In this document: positions 38,743-50,705 of the stretch, in pieces | How the letters are laid out: each line of letters opens with the position of its first letter | Position numbering within the stretch: position 1 is the first letter of the stretch | Origin: Ceratopteris richardii | Lineage: Eukaryota; Streptophyta; Polypodiopsida; Polypodiales; Pteridaceae | NCBI GenBank assembly: GCA_020310875.1 | Contig: CM035413.1 | Location: 169,289,996 to 169,353,995 of the forward strand | Length of the DNA: 64,000 bases | Reading direction: 5' to 3' | The notes under the pieces: generated by a model | Database searches by the model: none | Told to the model about the DNA's origin: nothing | What the model saw: only the letters and a program-made list of their open reading frames with translations | Position numbers and translations under genes: made by a program

Positions 38743-40597
38743 ATGAACTTGAGATCAAGAAGACACCTAGGAAGAGACCATCAAATTATCAGATCATCCG
38801 AGGCTAGCATCAACCATACCACTAGGTCTTGGGCCTAATAGCTTAGCGATTATCCCTATATTCTCAGTTGAGAAACAAGTGACTCTGAGATGTCTTATGG
38901 CATGGAGAGACCCATAGGTAGCTCAGGAGTGGCATACTTAGAAACACTAGAACGCCCTTACAAGGCTCATTTAGAATACATCAAAACCAACCAATTAGGT
39001 TCTCGCATCTATGAGGACGGATTGAGAAGATCTATTATCCAAATTAAAAACCCGCATCAACCCATTTGATTAGAACATCCAGTAGTCAAATTAAAAACTG
39101 GTTCATACATAGATAAAGAAGGAACAATGTATGTGGTCACCAACCAACCAGATAGGATAGATAAATTTGGCAACATAATCTTAAAAACCAAAATAGGTGA
39201 CATAGAGCAAGGGAACTTAGGAAGAGAGCCAAGAACCCTCGAGGCAAATCCATCTTGACTAGAGTGATCACTTCGGAGTGGGTTCCCCAAGACAATAAGA
39301 GCATAGATTTGGTTTTAAATCGAGAGACAGAGGAGGCCTTCTAGAGGTATAAACCTGACCAGCCTAATGAAGTGGGAATGCTTACCATATATGAATTCAA
39401 AGATCCTCACACCCCAAGCAAAGTGACCTACTTAGATAACGCCTCATAGAGGGTCTTTGTGGTCTTGGAGCATGGTAGGCATGCCTATACTTGGAAGAGT
39501 GACTTTGTTTTTCCCCAAACAAGATCCAATGTCTCTTGTGGTCAAGCTGGAACATCTCAAGCTCATGGAACTTGGAGAGACAGGAGTAGAGATAGACCTA
39601 AGGTGAGCTTTGCTACCCCACTTGGAAGAGAAAGAATGAGACCAGAGATGGATAGAATGGAAGATGAGAGACATAGGGACCCAAGTAATCAAAGAAATGC
39701 AGACAAATTCCCTCTGACAAGGCCTATAGAACACACTAGAACCTTGAGGCCTACACAATTGGTTAAGTCCATGAAGAACTGCTTTGATGGCATTGGAGAC
39801 CCGTATGATCATGTGGTATAATTTAGGCAAGTCTTGAGAGCGGAGTAAGTTGATGACTTGTTCACTGAATACAATGCCTTTGGACTAACTTTAAAAAACA
39901 CCACCTTAACATGGTTTCAACCGCTACATTTCAGTTCAAGAATATAGACCAGTTGCTAGAAGCATTCATTGTGGAATTCTCAAAAAGTGGCATCATACAC
40001 AATACTTCCTCACTCATACATAGCTTCAAGCAGACACCCCAAGAAGCTCTTTGACTTGCAAGAAGAAGGTTTAGACAATACCTAGAGAGATGCCCTGTTC
40101 TAGAGTTACCCATACCTACCAAACAAGTTGCTTTATTCTTAGATGGATTATTAAGTACCAAATTGAGATCTTATGTGTACTTGAAGGACCCTAGATCCAT
40201 AGAAGAGTGTGTATGCATGTGCTTAGACATTGAGGATAATCTAGGAGAGGAGTTAGAGCTTTCAAAAAACTATAAAGATTCAGATAGCTCTACTAGACTC
40301 ACCTCCAAACAATCCACATCTATTGAGGAACTTGCAGAGAAGGTAGCTTAGAAGTTAGGAGTCTCTAGCAAACAGATACCTAGATTTGTCCTAGTGAAAA
40401 GATGCTACACTTGTGGAGGAGACCACAACGCTAATGTGTGTGCAATCATGGCTCAACCCCAAGTGAAACCTAAGAGCAAGTATTGCACCTTAGAGAGGAG
40501 GTACACTAACCACACCATACAAGACTGCCCTTATAACAAGCAAGCTATTAGATATAGTTATCCACAACCATATCCACAACAGGGAAGATACCAGAAT
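38743..40597 (+). pseudogene. Decayed gag of element C
   Basis: Begins ATGAACTTGAGATC (MNLRS-RHLG), matching the start of A's polyprotein, and follows it through LEYIKTNQLGSRIYEDGLRR, YIDKEGTMYVVTNQPDR, the Gag domain (about 39740-40330; MRSYVYLKDPRSIEECVCM) and the CYTCGGDHNANVC knuckle at about 40400. Numerous stops and frame changes are present. It ends abruptly at the copia F LTR. Confidence 0.85.
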
Positions 40598-41634
40598 TGT
40601 TGGTGCAAGAGAATCCAAGCCCACATACTTGGATGATTAGCTTATCTCTCATATAGCCATATATGAACAATCCCTTGTAAAATCAATTACATTTTACCTT
40701 TGTAAAGTATATTACTTCCACGTGCAGTTAGGGAGCATCAAATTTCAAGTCATTTGGTAGATGATTGATGAGAGAATATATCCTATAGTTTAGGATTTAC
40801 TTTTGGGTGAACATTTGAATTTGAATTCAAAATTGAATCCAAACTCAACTATAAAGGTGGATTAAAAGACTCCCATGTCGTCCCGACTTTTTGAGAGCAA
40901 TAGAGAGGGATCCTGAGTGATTTGAGAGCTCACCTCATAGCTCAATCATACCCTCACATTGGGCAATAGATTATTTCCAATGACAGTGTATTTCTATATG
41001 ATCTAATACGTACATTTTGATTATATCTCTATTTCACTTGTCTACCATGACTACATCAGTACAATGATCTTCTCAGAGTTTGTTCTCAGTGTATGATTGA
41101 TCATTTGTCGTGATTTCAAGCATCATAGATTCATTATACTATATAGTTTATAGGTACAAAACCTCATTATGATTGGTTCTCTCAATCGTGAGATATCATC
41201 ACATCTTTACTCTTTGGTTTGTACTCTAATGCATCCCGGAAATGTCGGGGAAGTTCTATGATTTGCTAAACATCATACTCAACATGCAGCTCATCTTTTT
41301 TATTGAAATCACTCATGATTGGTAGCTATCTAAGTAAGTTAGACACCACCAAAAGGAATTAGACTAATTGCTATCATTCTTAGAGCATTGTTCATTATAC
41401 TGAACAAGTGTTAAGACTCAAATAGCAAGTCTATGATCTTGGATTAATTTCCTACTCATCTATTTTGATCCATTGATTAGTGGATCATGTTCCAAGGGAT
41501 GTAGGTGATTATTTATGATCATTAGCAAGATAAATAGGCCCTCTACAGTCTCCATCACTTGTTCTTGGCTAGTGTGAAGTAGGTTTTAGCAATACCACTT
41601 CATCTCTAGAGACTATCCACCATCTCCTCCAACA
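40598..41634 (+). repeat. Copia F 5' LTR
   Basis: tgttggtgcaag...tcctccaaca, about 1037 bp, followed at once by gtggtatcagagc. Its end resembles the LTR tail at window position 1-73. Confidence 0.8.
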
Positions 41635-41635
41635 G

Positions 41636-41647
41636 TGGTATCAGAGC
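41636..41647 (+). other. Primer binding site, initiator tRNA-Met type (copia F)
   Basis: tggtatcagagc, the standard plant copia primer site, one base after the LTR. Confidence 0.9.
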
Positions 41648-41659
41648 AATAACAAGCAA

Positions 41660-42640
41660 GACGGGAGATGGATTTCAACCATTCATTGAAAAATTGGATA
41701 GAATCAACTACCCAACATGGTCACTAACGATGCAAGCCTACCTCCAATGAAGAAGTCTATATGGATACATCTTAAGAGATGAAGAGATGCCAACATTCAA
41801 GAGCAAGCATCAACCCACAAGGGAAGAACAAGAAAGGCTAACCACATGGTGTGCAAAGGAGGCTCTTGCCAGATCTTATCTACTAAACTCAATATCTGAT
41901 TTCTTATTACCTCACATTAGGAATTGCAAGACCTCCCAATAGACTTGGGAAGTACTTTCTTCATACTTCTCATCAAATACAAGAGCTAGGAAGAACCAGC
42001 TATGGATGGAGTTTACAACCCTAAAAAAGCAACCTAAAAAAAGGTGTAGCTGATTATGTGACCAAGGTGAAGGATGTGGCTGATCAGCTTGCAAGCATTG
42101 GAGAAGAGATAGAAGAAGAACACATATAAAGGTAGATCATAAATGGCATCAAAGTTGATGACAAGTGGGATTCCTTCACCACAACAATGGACCTTTATAT
42201 GGATATGTAGATACTTGATCTCAACACCTTGATGGGGAATCTCTTCACCCATGAGACAAACCTCAACAAGAATTGTGACAACTCTAGAGATAACCAATCT
42301 TCTGCCCTTTATACAGATAGAAATAAAAGTAAGGAGAAGGTTAAAAGCAAAAAGAATGAAGAAGAGGCTACTACCTCTCAAGTTAGCTTCACAGGTAGAG
42401 GAAGAGATATTAGATGAAGGGGCAAAGGTGGAAAGCAAGGCAAGGGGGATCCTATAACACTACACCTTGCAACATTTGTGGATTAACCAACCACATCATA
42501 GAAGAATGCTTCAAGAACACAAGGAATGAAAGGGGAAGAGGCTTCCATAACGGAAGCTATGGACAATCCAAAGGTAGGTTCAACAATGGAGGAAACAATT
42601 ACAATCACACCTACAACCAAAACTACAACAACAACAATTA
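41660..42640 (+). pseudogene. Decayed copia gag (copia F)
   Basis: Reads KLDRINYPTWSLTMQAYL near the start, later EFTTLKKQ, and a canonical CX2CX4HX4C knuckle (CNICGLTNHIIEEC) at about 42468. In-frame stops (for example near 41743 and 41939) and frame changes break it. Confidence 0.75.
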
Positions 42641-44076
42641 GCAAGGAGGTTTTAGAGGAAGAAGAGATTATAACAACTACACAGAAGACCAAGAGGATTC
42701 TCAACTCATCATGAACATGACATCCAAGCAAGGTAAAGATGATGAGCATCTTTTCTATATTGATTCTAGTTGTTCCAATTATATGGCTCGAAATGTATCT
42801 TTACTATTTGATCTTGAAGAATACAAAGGGAAGCATGAAGTGCAAACAGGTGATGACCCTAGACACTCTGTTAAGAAAATTGGAAATGTCAAGGATTCTA
42901 GTGGTAACATGAACCTCTTAAGTAAGGTTTTGTATGTGCCAACTATGAAAAAAAACCTAATCAGTGTTGGAGAGATTGTTGAGAAAGGCTTATAGGTCAG
43001 ATTCACAAGACATGGAGCATATGTGGAAGACCCTCAACAAGGCTTCATAAAGATTGCAAAAGGTGAGAAATTTGGTACACTTTTACATTTGAGATCAAAG
43101 ACACCAGAAACACTACATGCTCCAATTACAAAGATCAAACCCTATCTGAACTAGACATATGGCATAAAAGGCTAGGTCATATTGGAGAAAGAATAGTACA
43201 ACAAATATGTAGGGATCAGAGTTTCTTGGCATTCCAAATGTGTCCAAGAAACACATGATATACAAATGGGGAGCATGCCAATTTGGAAAATCTCACACGC
43301 AACCATTCAATAGAAAGGGGTACATGTATGAAGACTATTTGGAGCTTTGTGCACATTGATGTGTGGGGTCCTAGCAGAGAGCCATCAATCTCAGTTTCAA
43401 GGTATTATGTTTCATTTATAGATGATTACAATAGATGGACAATTCTTTACTTCATGAAGCATAAGGATGAAGTATTTACATGTTTCAAAAAGTATTTGGC
43501 ATTGGTTGAGGACCAAATAGGTAGAATCTTGAAGAGGATCAGATCTGATGGAGGTGGTGAGTATTTTTCATACGAATTTGATTCATTCCTATAGGAAAGA
43601 GGTATAAAGAGAGAGGACCGAAACTAGAAGGGTTATAGATTATACAATCCCACTAACAAAGGATTTACAGTTAGTAGGGATGTAGTGTTTGATGAAAATA
43701 ATTCATGGTTTGAAGATGATTCTGCGAAGATCAAGTTACCTTATGATTTGGAAAGTGACTTTCCAACTCTCACTCAAGAAAATCAACAAGTACTAGAAGA
43801 TGTCAGTTCAGTTTATGAAGTGTAGAATGACTTCAAGACTTGGAAGTCAAGGGACGAGACCAAGTTCAAGCAATTGGAAGAGATTCTAGAGTCCTCCAAC
43901 CAAGTGTTGAAGATAAATGTACAAGCTCATTTTCATATGAGCCATGCTTTGATAAATTTACCAAATATAAAGATAAAGAAAAAGTAGAGGAAAAAGGAAA
44001 AAATAATAAAAGAAAAATTCTAGTCAAAATTCATGATGAGTAAGAGATACAATATCTTGCCTTGTAGTTAGTAGCA
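42641..44076 (+). pseudogene. Decayed copia protease and integrase (copia F), internally deleted
   Basis: The protease motif reads IDSSCSNYM near 42763, where copia elements normally have DSGCSNHM, so the active-site Gly is replaced. The VLYVPTMKKNLISVGEIVEKG block ends in a stop. Integrase follows at 43340-43594 (FVHIDVWGPSREPS, DQIGRILKRIRSDGGGEYF). Sequence then jumps at about 43615 to the post-integrase linker ([18 protein letters not shown]), so integrase residues between the second catalytic Asp and the linker are missing. RT is not present before copia G begins. Confidence 0.75.
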
Positions 44077-45045
44077 TGTAGTGGAGAAAGTGGTGAGTTA
44101 AGAAGAAGGCACAAACTTCTTCACATGCCCATTGGTTATAAAAGTGAAGTGAGAGCACATTTAAAAAAAGGAGAGAAAGAGGAAAGAGCTCCCAGTAGTC
44201 GGATCTAGCCATTTTGTCATTTTGTCTTCCCTTAGACTCCTTCCAACCGCACATGAGTTTGTACACAGCTCTGTTGTTGAGCTCATATCTCAGCGTATAT
44301 GTAACCATTTCTTGTGTTTAAACATTCATTGGAAAGCTTATCTTGTGTAATGTGTACATACCAAATATCTCTTTTAAAAATTATACATTTTGTGAGATAT
44401 CAATGAAAGAGTGAAGTCTCATTTTTTAGTATACCTATGTAGACAAGTAGTCTATTTTTGTCGACTAATTTTCCTGACCAAAACATGTCCAAATTGCTTG
44501 ATTTTTGTTTTGTTGGAAAGATCTTGGAATCTACTTTTATTCAGCCAAATATTGCACTTAAAAGTTTTATATTCTGTGAGATATCTGTTAGAGAGTAAAG
44601 TAGAGTTTTATAGTGTACTTATGTGTGCAAGTGGTCTGTTTTGGTCAGTTGAGTTGCCTGACCAAAACTCATCCAAATTAGTTGTTTTTTAGCTTGCGAG
44701 AAAGTTATTTGTGTCTAATTTCTCTATACCAAATATCTTTCTCAAAGGATATATATTCAGAGAGTTATTAGTCCGAGAGTAAAGCTCAGTTCTTTAGCAT
44801 ACCTGTGTGGACAGGTAGTTCATCTTTGTCAGTTGTGTTTCTTAATCAAAACTTGTCTAAATTAAGCTATTTATAGCTTGTTAGAAAGCTCTCTTTGTCC
44901 AATTTGATTAACTAAAGTCTCAAGTCCATTTGAGTTTTGTACTGAGAGCAGCAAGCTATCTAAGGTGCAGCTGTTTGTCCAAGTGCTGGACATACAAGGT
45001 TTCACTACACACTTCCGTTGCGCATAGGAGAACTCATTCTCCACA
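44077..45045 (+). repeat. Copia G 5' LTR
   Basis: tgtagtggagaaag...cattctccaca, about 969 bp, followed by gttggtatcaaagc. The right boundary is firm because of the primer site; the left boundary is the best TG start at the edge of copia F sequence. Confidence 0.65.
44329..44890 (+). repeat. 184-bp tandem repeat inside the copia G LTR
   Basis: The landmark gaaag recurs at 44332, 44516, 44700 and 44884, a spacing of exactly 184 bp. Each unit repeats accaaatat, gtgagatatc- or agagttatt-like, gagagtaaag, tagt-tacctatgt, ttggtcagtt and tgaccaaaac blocks. There are three units plus the start of a fourth, moderately diverged. Confidence 0.8.
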
Positions 45046-45047
45046 GT

Positions 45048-45059
45048 TGGTATCAAAGC
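45048..45059 (+). other. Primer binding site, tRNA-Met type (copia G)
   Basis: tggtatcaaagc, one mismatch to the usual tggtatcagagc, two bases after the LTR. Confidence 0.85.
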
Positions 45060-45203
45060 AAACTTGGTGCTGAAGCTTCATCAACAGAGCTCGAGATAAA
45101 GAAAAGCAAAAGAGGAGCTATAAAACAAGGAGGAGCTTCACAAATGCAAGAGCAAAGGACTATAACTATTTGAGGTAACTCTCAAAGACTTTGATACTCT
45201 TCA

Positions 45204-45875
45204 ATGGCTGATTTGGGTCAACAAGTAGAGAAGTTGGATAAGGATAACTATCCCGTATGGAGGTTTAGAATTACCAATAACCTAATGGGTAAAGGCTTAT
45301 GGGGTATTGTGAGCGGCGATGATGCTCAACCTCAAATCAATCAAACTATGGCCACCGAAGTCCAAAGGAGGCAAGCAAAAGAATGGGAAGAGAGGAATAG
45401 GAGAGTCATATTCCTCATTTTGCAAGTCATTACTAATGCCATGGTAGGGCATATTCAACATCTAGAGAAAGCTAAGGATGCTTGGGAAGCTCTTGAAAGG
45501 ATGTATTCAACAAATACCAAAGCTAGGAAACTTCAACTCAAGAATGAGTTGAACACAATCAAGAAGAGTTCGAGTCAATCCATAGCTGAATATACTTTGA
45601 AGATTAAGGAGCTAAGCGATGCTTTAGCTTCTATTAGCACAATGGTTGAAGACGAAGATCTTGTGTTTTATACTCTCAATGGATTGAGAGAAGATGAAAG
45701 ATGGAAGCCTTTTATAACTTCCATTAACTTGAAAGATGCATATCCAAGTTTTGAACAACTAATCCCTCATCTTGTCACAGAAGAGCTTAGCTTTGGTGGT
45801 CCCAAAGGAAAGGACATCCACAACCAAATGTTATATGCAGGTCGAGGTAAAGGAAGAAACTCAAGAGGAGGCTGA
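45204..45875 (+). CDS. Copia Gag (copia G), stopped before its zinc knuckle
   Basis: A clean 223-codon frame from ATG 45204 encodes the copia Gag domain: KLDKDNYPVWRFRITNNLMG at the N-terminus, EKAKDAWEALERMYS, then LKNELNTIKKSSSQSIAEYT and a C-terminal GRGKGRNSRGG. It ends at a TGA, after which the same frame continues (GHNHSNYNQNN) to a canonical knuckle CYHCGKVGHYASDC at about 46017. The TGA is probably a mutated CGA in the Gly-Arg-rich stretch, so the real gag-pol was longer. Gag would form the particle shell. Confidence 0.8.
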   Translation: MADLGQQVEKLDKDNYPVWRFRITNNLMGKGLWGIVSGDDAQPQINQTMATEVQRRQAKEWEERNRRVIFLILQVITNAMVGHIQHLEKAKDAWEALERMYSTNTKARKLQLKNELNTIKKSSSQSIAEYTLKIKELSDALASISTMVEDEDLVFYTLNGLREDERWKPFITSINLKDAYPSFEQLIPHLVTEELSFGGPKGKDIHNQMLYAGRGKGRNSRGG

Positions 45876-46822
45876 AGAGGTCACAACCACTCCAACTACA
45901 ATCAAAACAATTCGGAATACAACAAGGATGCATCAAATGCCAACACACAAGGAAGAGGTCGATGTAGAAGTAGAGGAAGAGGCCGAGGCTCCTACAATTC
46001 TCATAAAGGTATAACATGCTATCATTGTGGTAAAGTAGGACACTATGCTAGTGATTGTTGGCTGAAGAATGGAAGACCAAATGGAGGCAATCAAAGGAAC
46101 CAAAGCAACTATGAAAGCACCTCAAGTGAAGGAAGCAAGGACACACTACTTGCAATGAGACATGAGTATAGAAGCTCTTGTGAAGATGACAAAAATGGTA
46201 CATTGATTCAGGTTGTAGTAACCATATGTCATGCCAAGGAAGTTTGTTCACTAATCTACAGGTACCAAGTGGAAAAGGATGTGTTGAAACAGGTGATGAT
46301 ACTCAACACATGATTGAACATATTGGAGATACAAGGCTTGGAGATACAAGTAGAGCAAAGGTACTATCTAATGTTCTTCATGTTCCTACAATTTCAAAGA
46401 ACTTGATTTCAGTAGGACAAATGGTAGAGAAGGGTTATCATGTCATCTTCAATGAGAATGGGTGCTTCATAAAGAATCCAAAGGAAGGCTTCAAGGTCAT
46501 TGCTCGAGGTAGAAGAGAAGGAAGGATGTTCACTTTGGACGTCCAACATCCACATGGAAAGGTCATGTATTTCAATGTGGGAATAAGAAGATTTCAAAGC
46601 TGACTTTTGGCACAAAAGAATAGGACACATCAACATTCCAAAGCTGAAGGACATGAGCAAACATGAAGTGGTAAGAGGTCTTCCAAAATTTAATAGCATT
46701 GGACTACATGAGTTATGTGAAGGTTGTCAACTACGAAAGCAAACGAGGCAGCCATTCAAGAGGAGCAATTATGTGGCTCCAAATGTCTTGGACTTGATAC
46801 ATACGGATGTATGGGGACCAAC
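45876..46822 (+). pseudogene. Copia G zinc knuckle, protease and integrase start (broken)
   Basis: After the gag stop the frame gives the CX2CX4HX4C knuckle. The protease motif WYIDSGCSNHMSC follows at 46196-46234, with its active site intact, then VLHVPTISKNLISVGQMVEKG, then a frameshift near 46600. The integrase zinc region (LCEGCQLRKQTRQPF) and DLIHTDVWGP end at the element D insertion. Confidence 0.78.
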
Positions 46823-47450
46823 TGTTGACAGTCAAGGTCACACACAAGCATGGAAGCGCATCAATGAAGAGGACACACAAGAAGAAGGAGCATGTAGGGA
46901 GCTCCAAGAAGCACATGTCAAATTTTCAGAAGAAATCCCTATAAAAATAGTGATTTTTATAACTAAAAATCATTGTAAATACCATTTTCCATTTTTGTAA
47001 CTCCATTTTGTTCAAGCCAAGGAGTCCTTGAGCTTGAGGAGTATTAGAAGTATCATCCTACCAGTTTTCATAATTTTTAGACTCCGTTTGAGCCCCCAAA
47101 TAATCCTTGGAACCTATTTTTTAACTAGGCCGGACACTAGGTCTGGACAGGGCCAAAACTACTCAAAAAACTATAAAAAGGGCTGGAGAGCTCATTTTTG
47201 GGGTTAGCTTGTTGTAGATTTCAACTTTGTAAGAGAGTTCTTTTGTAATCGAAGTCCTTCCATTGTTCCATTCTTTGCTCTTACCTTGTGCACGTGTGCG
47301 TGTATGTGTGTGCATGTTAATGTGCTTTCACTCACGCACTTGTGCACTTCACTTGATCTTGGTCTTCATACCGGTCCTCACGTCTCCACGAATTGACACT
47401 TATGAGGTGGATCTCCTCACGTTGGTACTTGCCATTGTGCTAGAGTGACA
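46823..47450 (+). repeat. Element D 5' LTR
   Basis: tgttgacagtc...gagtgaca, about 628 bp, clearly the family 1 LTR seen at 2558 with scattered differences. Confidence 0.9.
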
Positions 47451-47457
47451 TCAAATT

Positions 47458-47475
47458 TGGTGCCGTTGCTGGGGA
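47458..47475 (+). other. Primer binding site, tRNA-Asp type (element D)
   Basis: tggtgccgttgctgggga, two C-to-T differences from the exact site in element B, 7 nt after the LTR. Confidence 0.8.
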
Positions 47476-47937
47476 GAGAGCTTGGAGCACGAGCGTGTGA
47501 CGGTAAGACGTAGAGTAGCGACATTGGAAGGTAAAAAAATCACCATCTTGAGTTCAGTTTCTGAGTCTTGCTTCATCTTCATCATCATCATCACCTCCAT
47601 CTTCTCCCATCTTCATCTTCTCTGTTTTTTTTCATTTCTCGACAGTACATACACTTGTTCTTTACTCATGGTTGTGAGAAAGAAGTGCAAGGGGAGTTGA
47701 GAACCAAAAACGCTGAAGAAAAACACTTGAAAAACTCTCAAAAACACCATAATCTAGGCGACATTATCGCGGAGTGACAAGAGCAGCATTTGCTATCATG
47801 GGGGTGGTATCACCAGTTTGGAGATAGATTTTGCATCTATAGGCTGATAGGAGTGACAAGGAGGACACAAGGTATAGATATCTACAAAAAATTTTGAATT
47901 TGGGCTTAAAAATCTCCAAGTGTCCTGTCTGGTTGAG

Positions 47938-48730
47938 TTTTGGTATCGTGATACCAAAATTCTCGAGTATCGTGATACCAGAATTCCCGAGTATCGTGAT
48001 ACTTGTCGAGGTATCGTGTCGTGCACACCCACTTGAGGTATCGCGATACCAATCTGGTATCGTATCGTCAAGTGCTGGTATCGCGATCGCGGTCGCCCCG
48101 GTGGTATCGTATCGTGCACCTTGTGGTATCGTATCGTCGATCGAGCATTATCGTATCGTGCGTGACAGTGGTATCGTATCGCCACTTGCATAAGTATCGT
48201 ATCGCCTCCTATTTTGGTATCGTATTGTGCAGGCCCACTTGAGGTATCGCAATACCATTCTGGTATCGTATCGTCAAGTGCTGGTACGTGATCTTGGTCA
48301 TCCCGCTGGTATGGTATTGCAGTCCACCTAGTATCATATCGTTGATCGAGCGATATCGTATCGTGCCTATTCTAGTATCGTATCGTGCAAAAAGTGGTAT
48401 CATATCGTCTGACCCTTTGGTATCGTATCGTCCATAGAACCAGTATCGTATCATGAGAGTTCCAGTATCGTATCATGTAAATTTTTGGTATCGTATCGTC
48501 CCTTACCCTAGTATCATATTGTGAGCAATCTGGTATCGTATCGTCCACTAACTTGGTATCGTATCGTCGAATGCAGAGGTATCGTATCGTGTGATTTCTA
48601 GTATCGTATAATGAGGTTGGTATCGTATCGTGGACTTGGTGGTATCGTCTAGGGAGTGGTATCGTATCGTCTAAGGTGGTATCGTCCATAGTGGTATCGC
48701 ATGGAAAATCTGGTATCGTATCGCCTATCC
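47938..48730 (+). repeat. Leader repeat array of element D, TATCG/CGATA type
   Basis: Dense ggtatcgtatcgt and ggtatcgcgatacc units, as in element A but longer and partly decayed (tatcatatcg, tatcgtattg variants). It lies between the primer site and gag. Confidence 0.9.
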
Positions 48731-48931
48731 TGAGGTACTCCCAGAGGGATCCTGTTTCCCTGTTTTAATCCCTAGAACCCTGAACTGGCATAACTTTCTC
48801 ATACCAAAATTAACACGAGGATTATTAGATAGGGTATTTTGAAGTTGACCCTCAGGTTGGACTAGGAAGCAAGGGGTTCCACAAGATTTTGAGCAATACA
48901 AAGGACAATTTTGGACTTGTAGACAAGGCTT

Positions 48932-50705
48932 ATGAACCTAACCTCAAGTTGATACTTAGGAAGAGATAGATAAAGTACCGAATCACTTGAACCTAGGGTC
49001 AACCACACAACCAAGTCATGGATTCATAACTCAGTGGTTAGCACTACGTGCAGAGTTCATAGACAAGTGAGTCAGAAATGTCATTGAACTAGGAGAGACT
49101 CTTGGCTTCTGAAGAAATGCATACTTCAGTACTAGGGAAGGTTTTATGTCTATAGTGGAAGGGGAATATCGGATGTCTCTTCAATACATATCAACTAACT
49201 GGCAAGGATTACCCATCTACCTTGATGGTCTACACAGGACAATACCAAGAATGATAAACACTATAGAATCTGAAATAGTTCCAAGGCCAGCTGTTAAGTA
49301 TGATGGTGGAGTTTACATGGACAAGATGGGCTAGATATATGTAGTAACCGAAAACCCAGATCAGATTAATGAAAGAGGAGAGTTAGCTCAAGATCAGGCA
49401 ACTACCTCACAAAACCCATTCGAGACCCAACAAAGAATGGAAAATGCAACATCAGGACAAACAAGCCAAGACAGTATGTCCAACAGACCTCAGGCACAAT
49501 CCACCATGCCAGGATCTAACTCCCACAACCAAACTAGTCAGAGAATGGGAAATATGAATACACCTACCTTTAGGACACAACCGCCCCAGGGTGTCCCCAT
49601 CGTAATTTGATACCCAGAGCCCGACAAAAGACTAAGACCAATCCAACTGGCAAAATGTATGCGAAATCGTTACGATGGCATAGGAGAGCCATATGACCAC
49701 ATTGCAGAATTCAAGCAGGTTCTGCGAGCAGAGCAAGTGGATGACTTTTTTATGCAATATGAATCCTTTGGCCTAACCCTCATGGGAATAGCCTGCTTGG
49801 TTTCAATCCTTGGATCCAAATTCCTTTGGCAATATCGCACAATTCTTCCAAGAATTTGTTTGGGAATTCACTAAGCGAGGGATCAAGCACAATTCGTCAT
49901 CCTTACTACATAGTTTCAAACAAGCTCCTAACGAGACAGTAAAAAATGTAGCATGAAGATTTAGTCAATATGTAGACTGATGCCCTGTGACAGAGAGACC
50001 TTCTCAACAGAAAATGATATCCCTATTTTTAGAAGGTCTAACCAATGGAACATTGAGAATGTTAGTATATGTAAAACGGTTGCAAACTCTGAGTGAGTGT
50101 CTTCAAGAATGTATAGATTTGGAAGACAACTTAGCTAAGGATCTCAAAATCACACAAGATCTTACCAAAACGGAGGACACAAGGAGCAATGAGACTTCTA
50201 GTTCGAGTTATGTGGAGGAGCCAAGAACTTAGGAGTAAAAGGACAAAGGAACTACCAGAACTCCTCCTTGAGAGTGCCAATGTTTGGAAGTTGCACACTG
50301 TGCGGTGGAGATCATCCATCTCATGCTTGCACCAGAGAAGGACTAGGGTTATCACAACCTTATCCTTACGATAGACACCCAACTCTGGAGCGTTATGTGG
50401 AGGAAGTGGCAGCGTTAGTGGCCAAGAAATTAGGAGTATAGGGACAAAGGAACTACCAGAACTCCTCCTTGAGAGTGCCAATGTTTGGAAGTTGCACACT
50501 GTGCGGTGGAGATCATCCATCTCATGCTTGCACTAGAGAAGGACTAGGGTTATCACAACCTTATCCTTACGATAGACACCCAACTCAGGAGCCTAACATG
50601 TACTCTTATAGTGAGCAGAAGTACATCAACCACAACACCGAAGACTATCCAATGAATAGACAGCCACAACCGTTTGTACCACCCCAATGTAGACCATACG
50701 GGTAC
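48932..50705 (+). pseudogene. Decayed gag of element D with a duplicated zinc-knuckle block
   Basis: Starts ATGAACCTAACC; related to A and C. Recognisable parts include LQYISTNWQGLPIYLDGLHR, then RYDGIGEPYDHIAEFKQVLR (Gag domain, about 49660), LQTLSECLQECIDLEDNLAK and two copies of a CTLCGGDHPSHAC knuckle at about 50300 and 50490. Stops and frame changes are frequent. It is more diverged from A than C is in this region. Confidence 0.8.
50229..50591 (+). repeat. 201-bp tandem duplication in element D gag
   Basis: The stretch 50229-50390 recurs at 50430-50591 with few differences (ttaggagta...gacacccaactc-ggag), an offset of 201 bp. The unit contains the CX2CX3HX4C knuckle. The length is a multiple of 3, so the copy would have kept frame when it arose. 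Confidence 0.88.

Larger units (their letters stand above)
36424..40597 (+). mobile_element. Element C: 5' part of an old family 1 gypsy element
   Basis: LTR, degraded primer site (tttcgcacgttgccatgga after the LTR), leader with a dyad-repeat array, and a gag related to that of element A. It is cut by copia F at 40598; the rest should lie right of the window. Many stops and frameshifts show that it is older than A. Confidence 0.8.
40598..44076 (+). mobile_element. Copia F: 5' part of a Ty1/copia element
   Basis: LTR 40598-41634, tRNA-Met-type primer site, then gag, protease and integrase remnants, an internal deletion within integrase, and linker sequence. It is inserted in element C gag and interrupted at 44077 by copia G. 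All coding parts are broken. Confidence 0.8.
44077..46822 (+). mobile_element. Copia G: 5' part of a Ty1/copia element
   Basis: LTR 44077-45045, tRNA-Met-type primer site, near-intact gag, protease and integrase start. It is interrupted in the integrase (DLIHTDVWGP) by element D at 46823. The downstream half should be right of the window. Confidence 0.8.
46823..50705 (+). mobile_element. Element D: 5' part of a family 1 gypsy element
   Basis: LTR, primer site with two mismatches, TATCG leader array like that of A, and a decayed gag. It is inserted in copia G integrase (preceding five bases ccaac) and cut at 50706 by element E. Confidence 0.85.
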
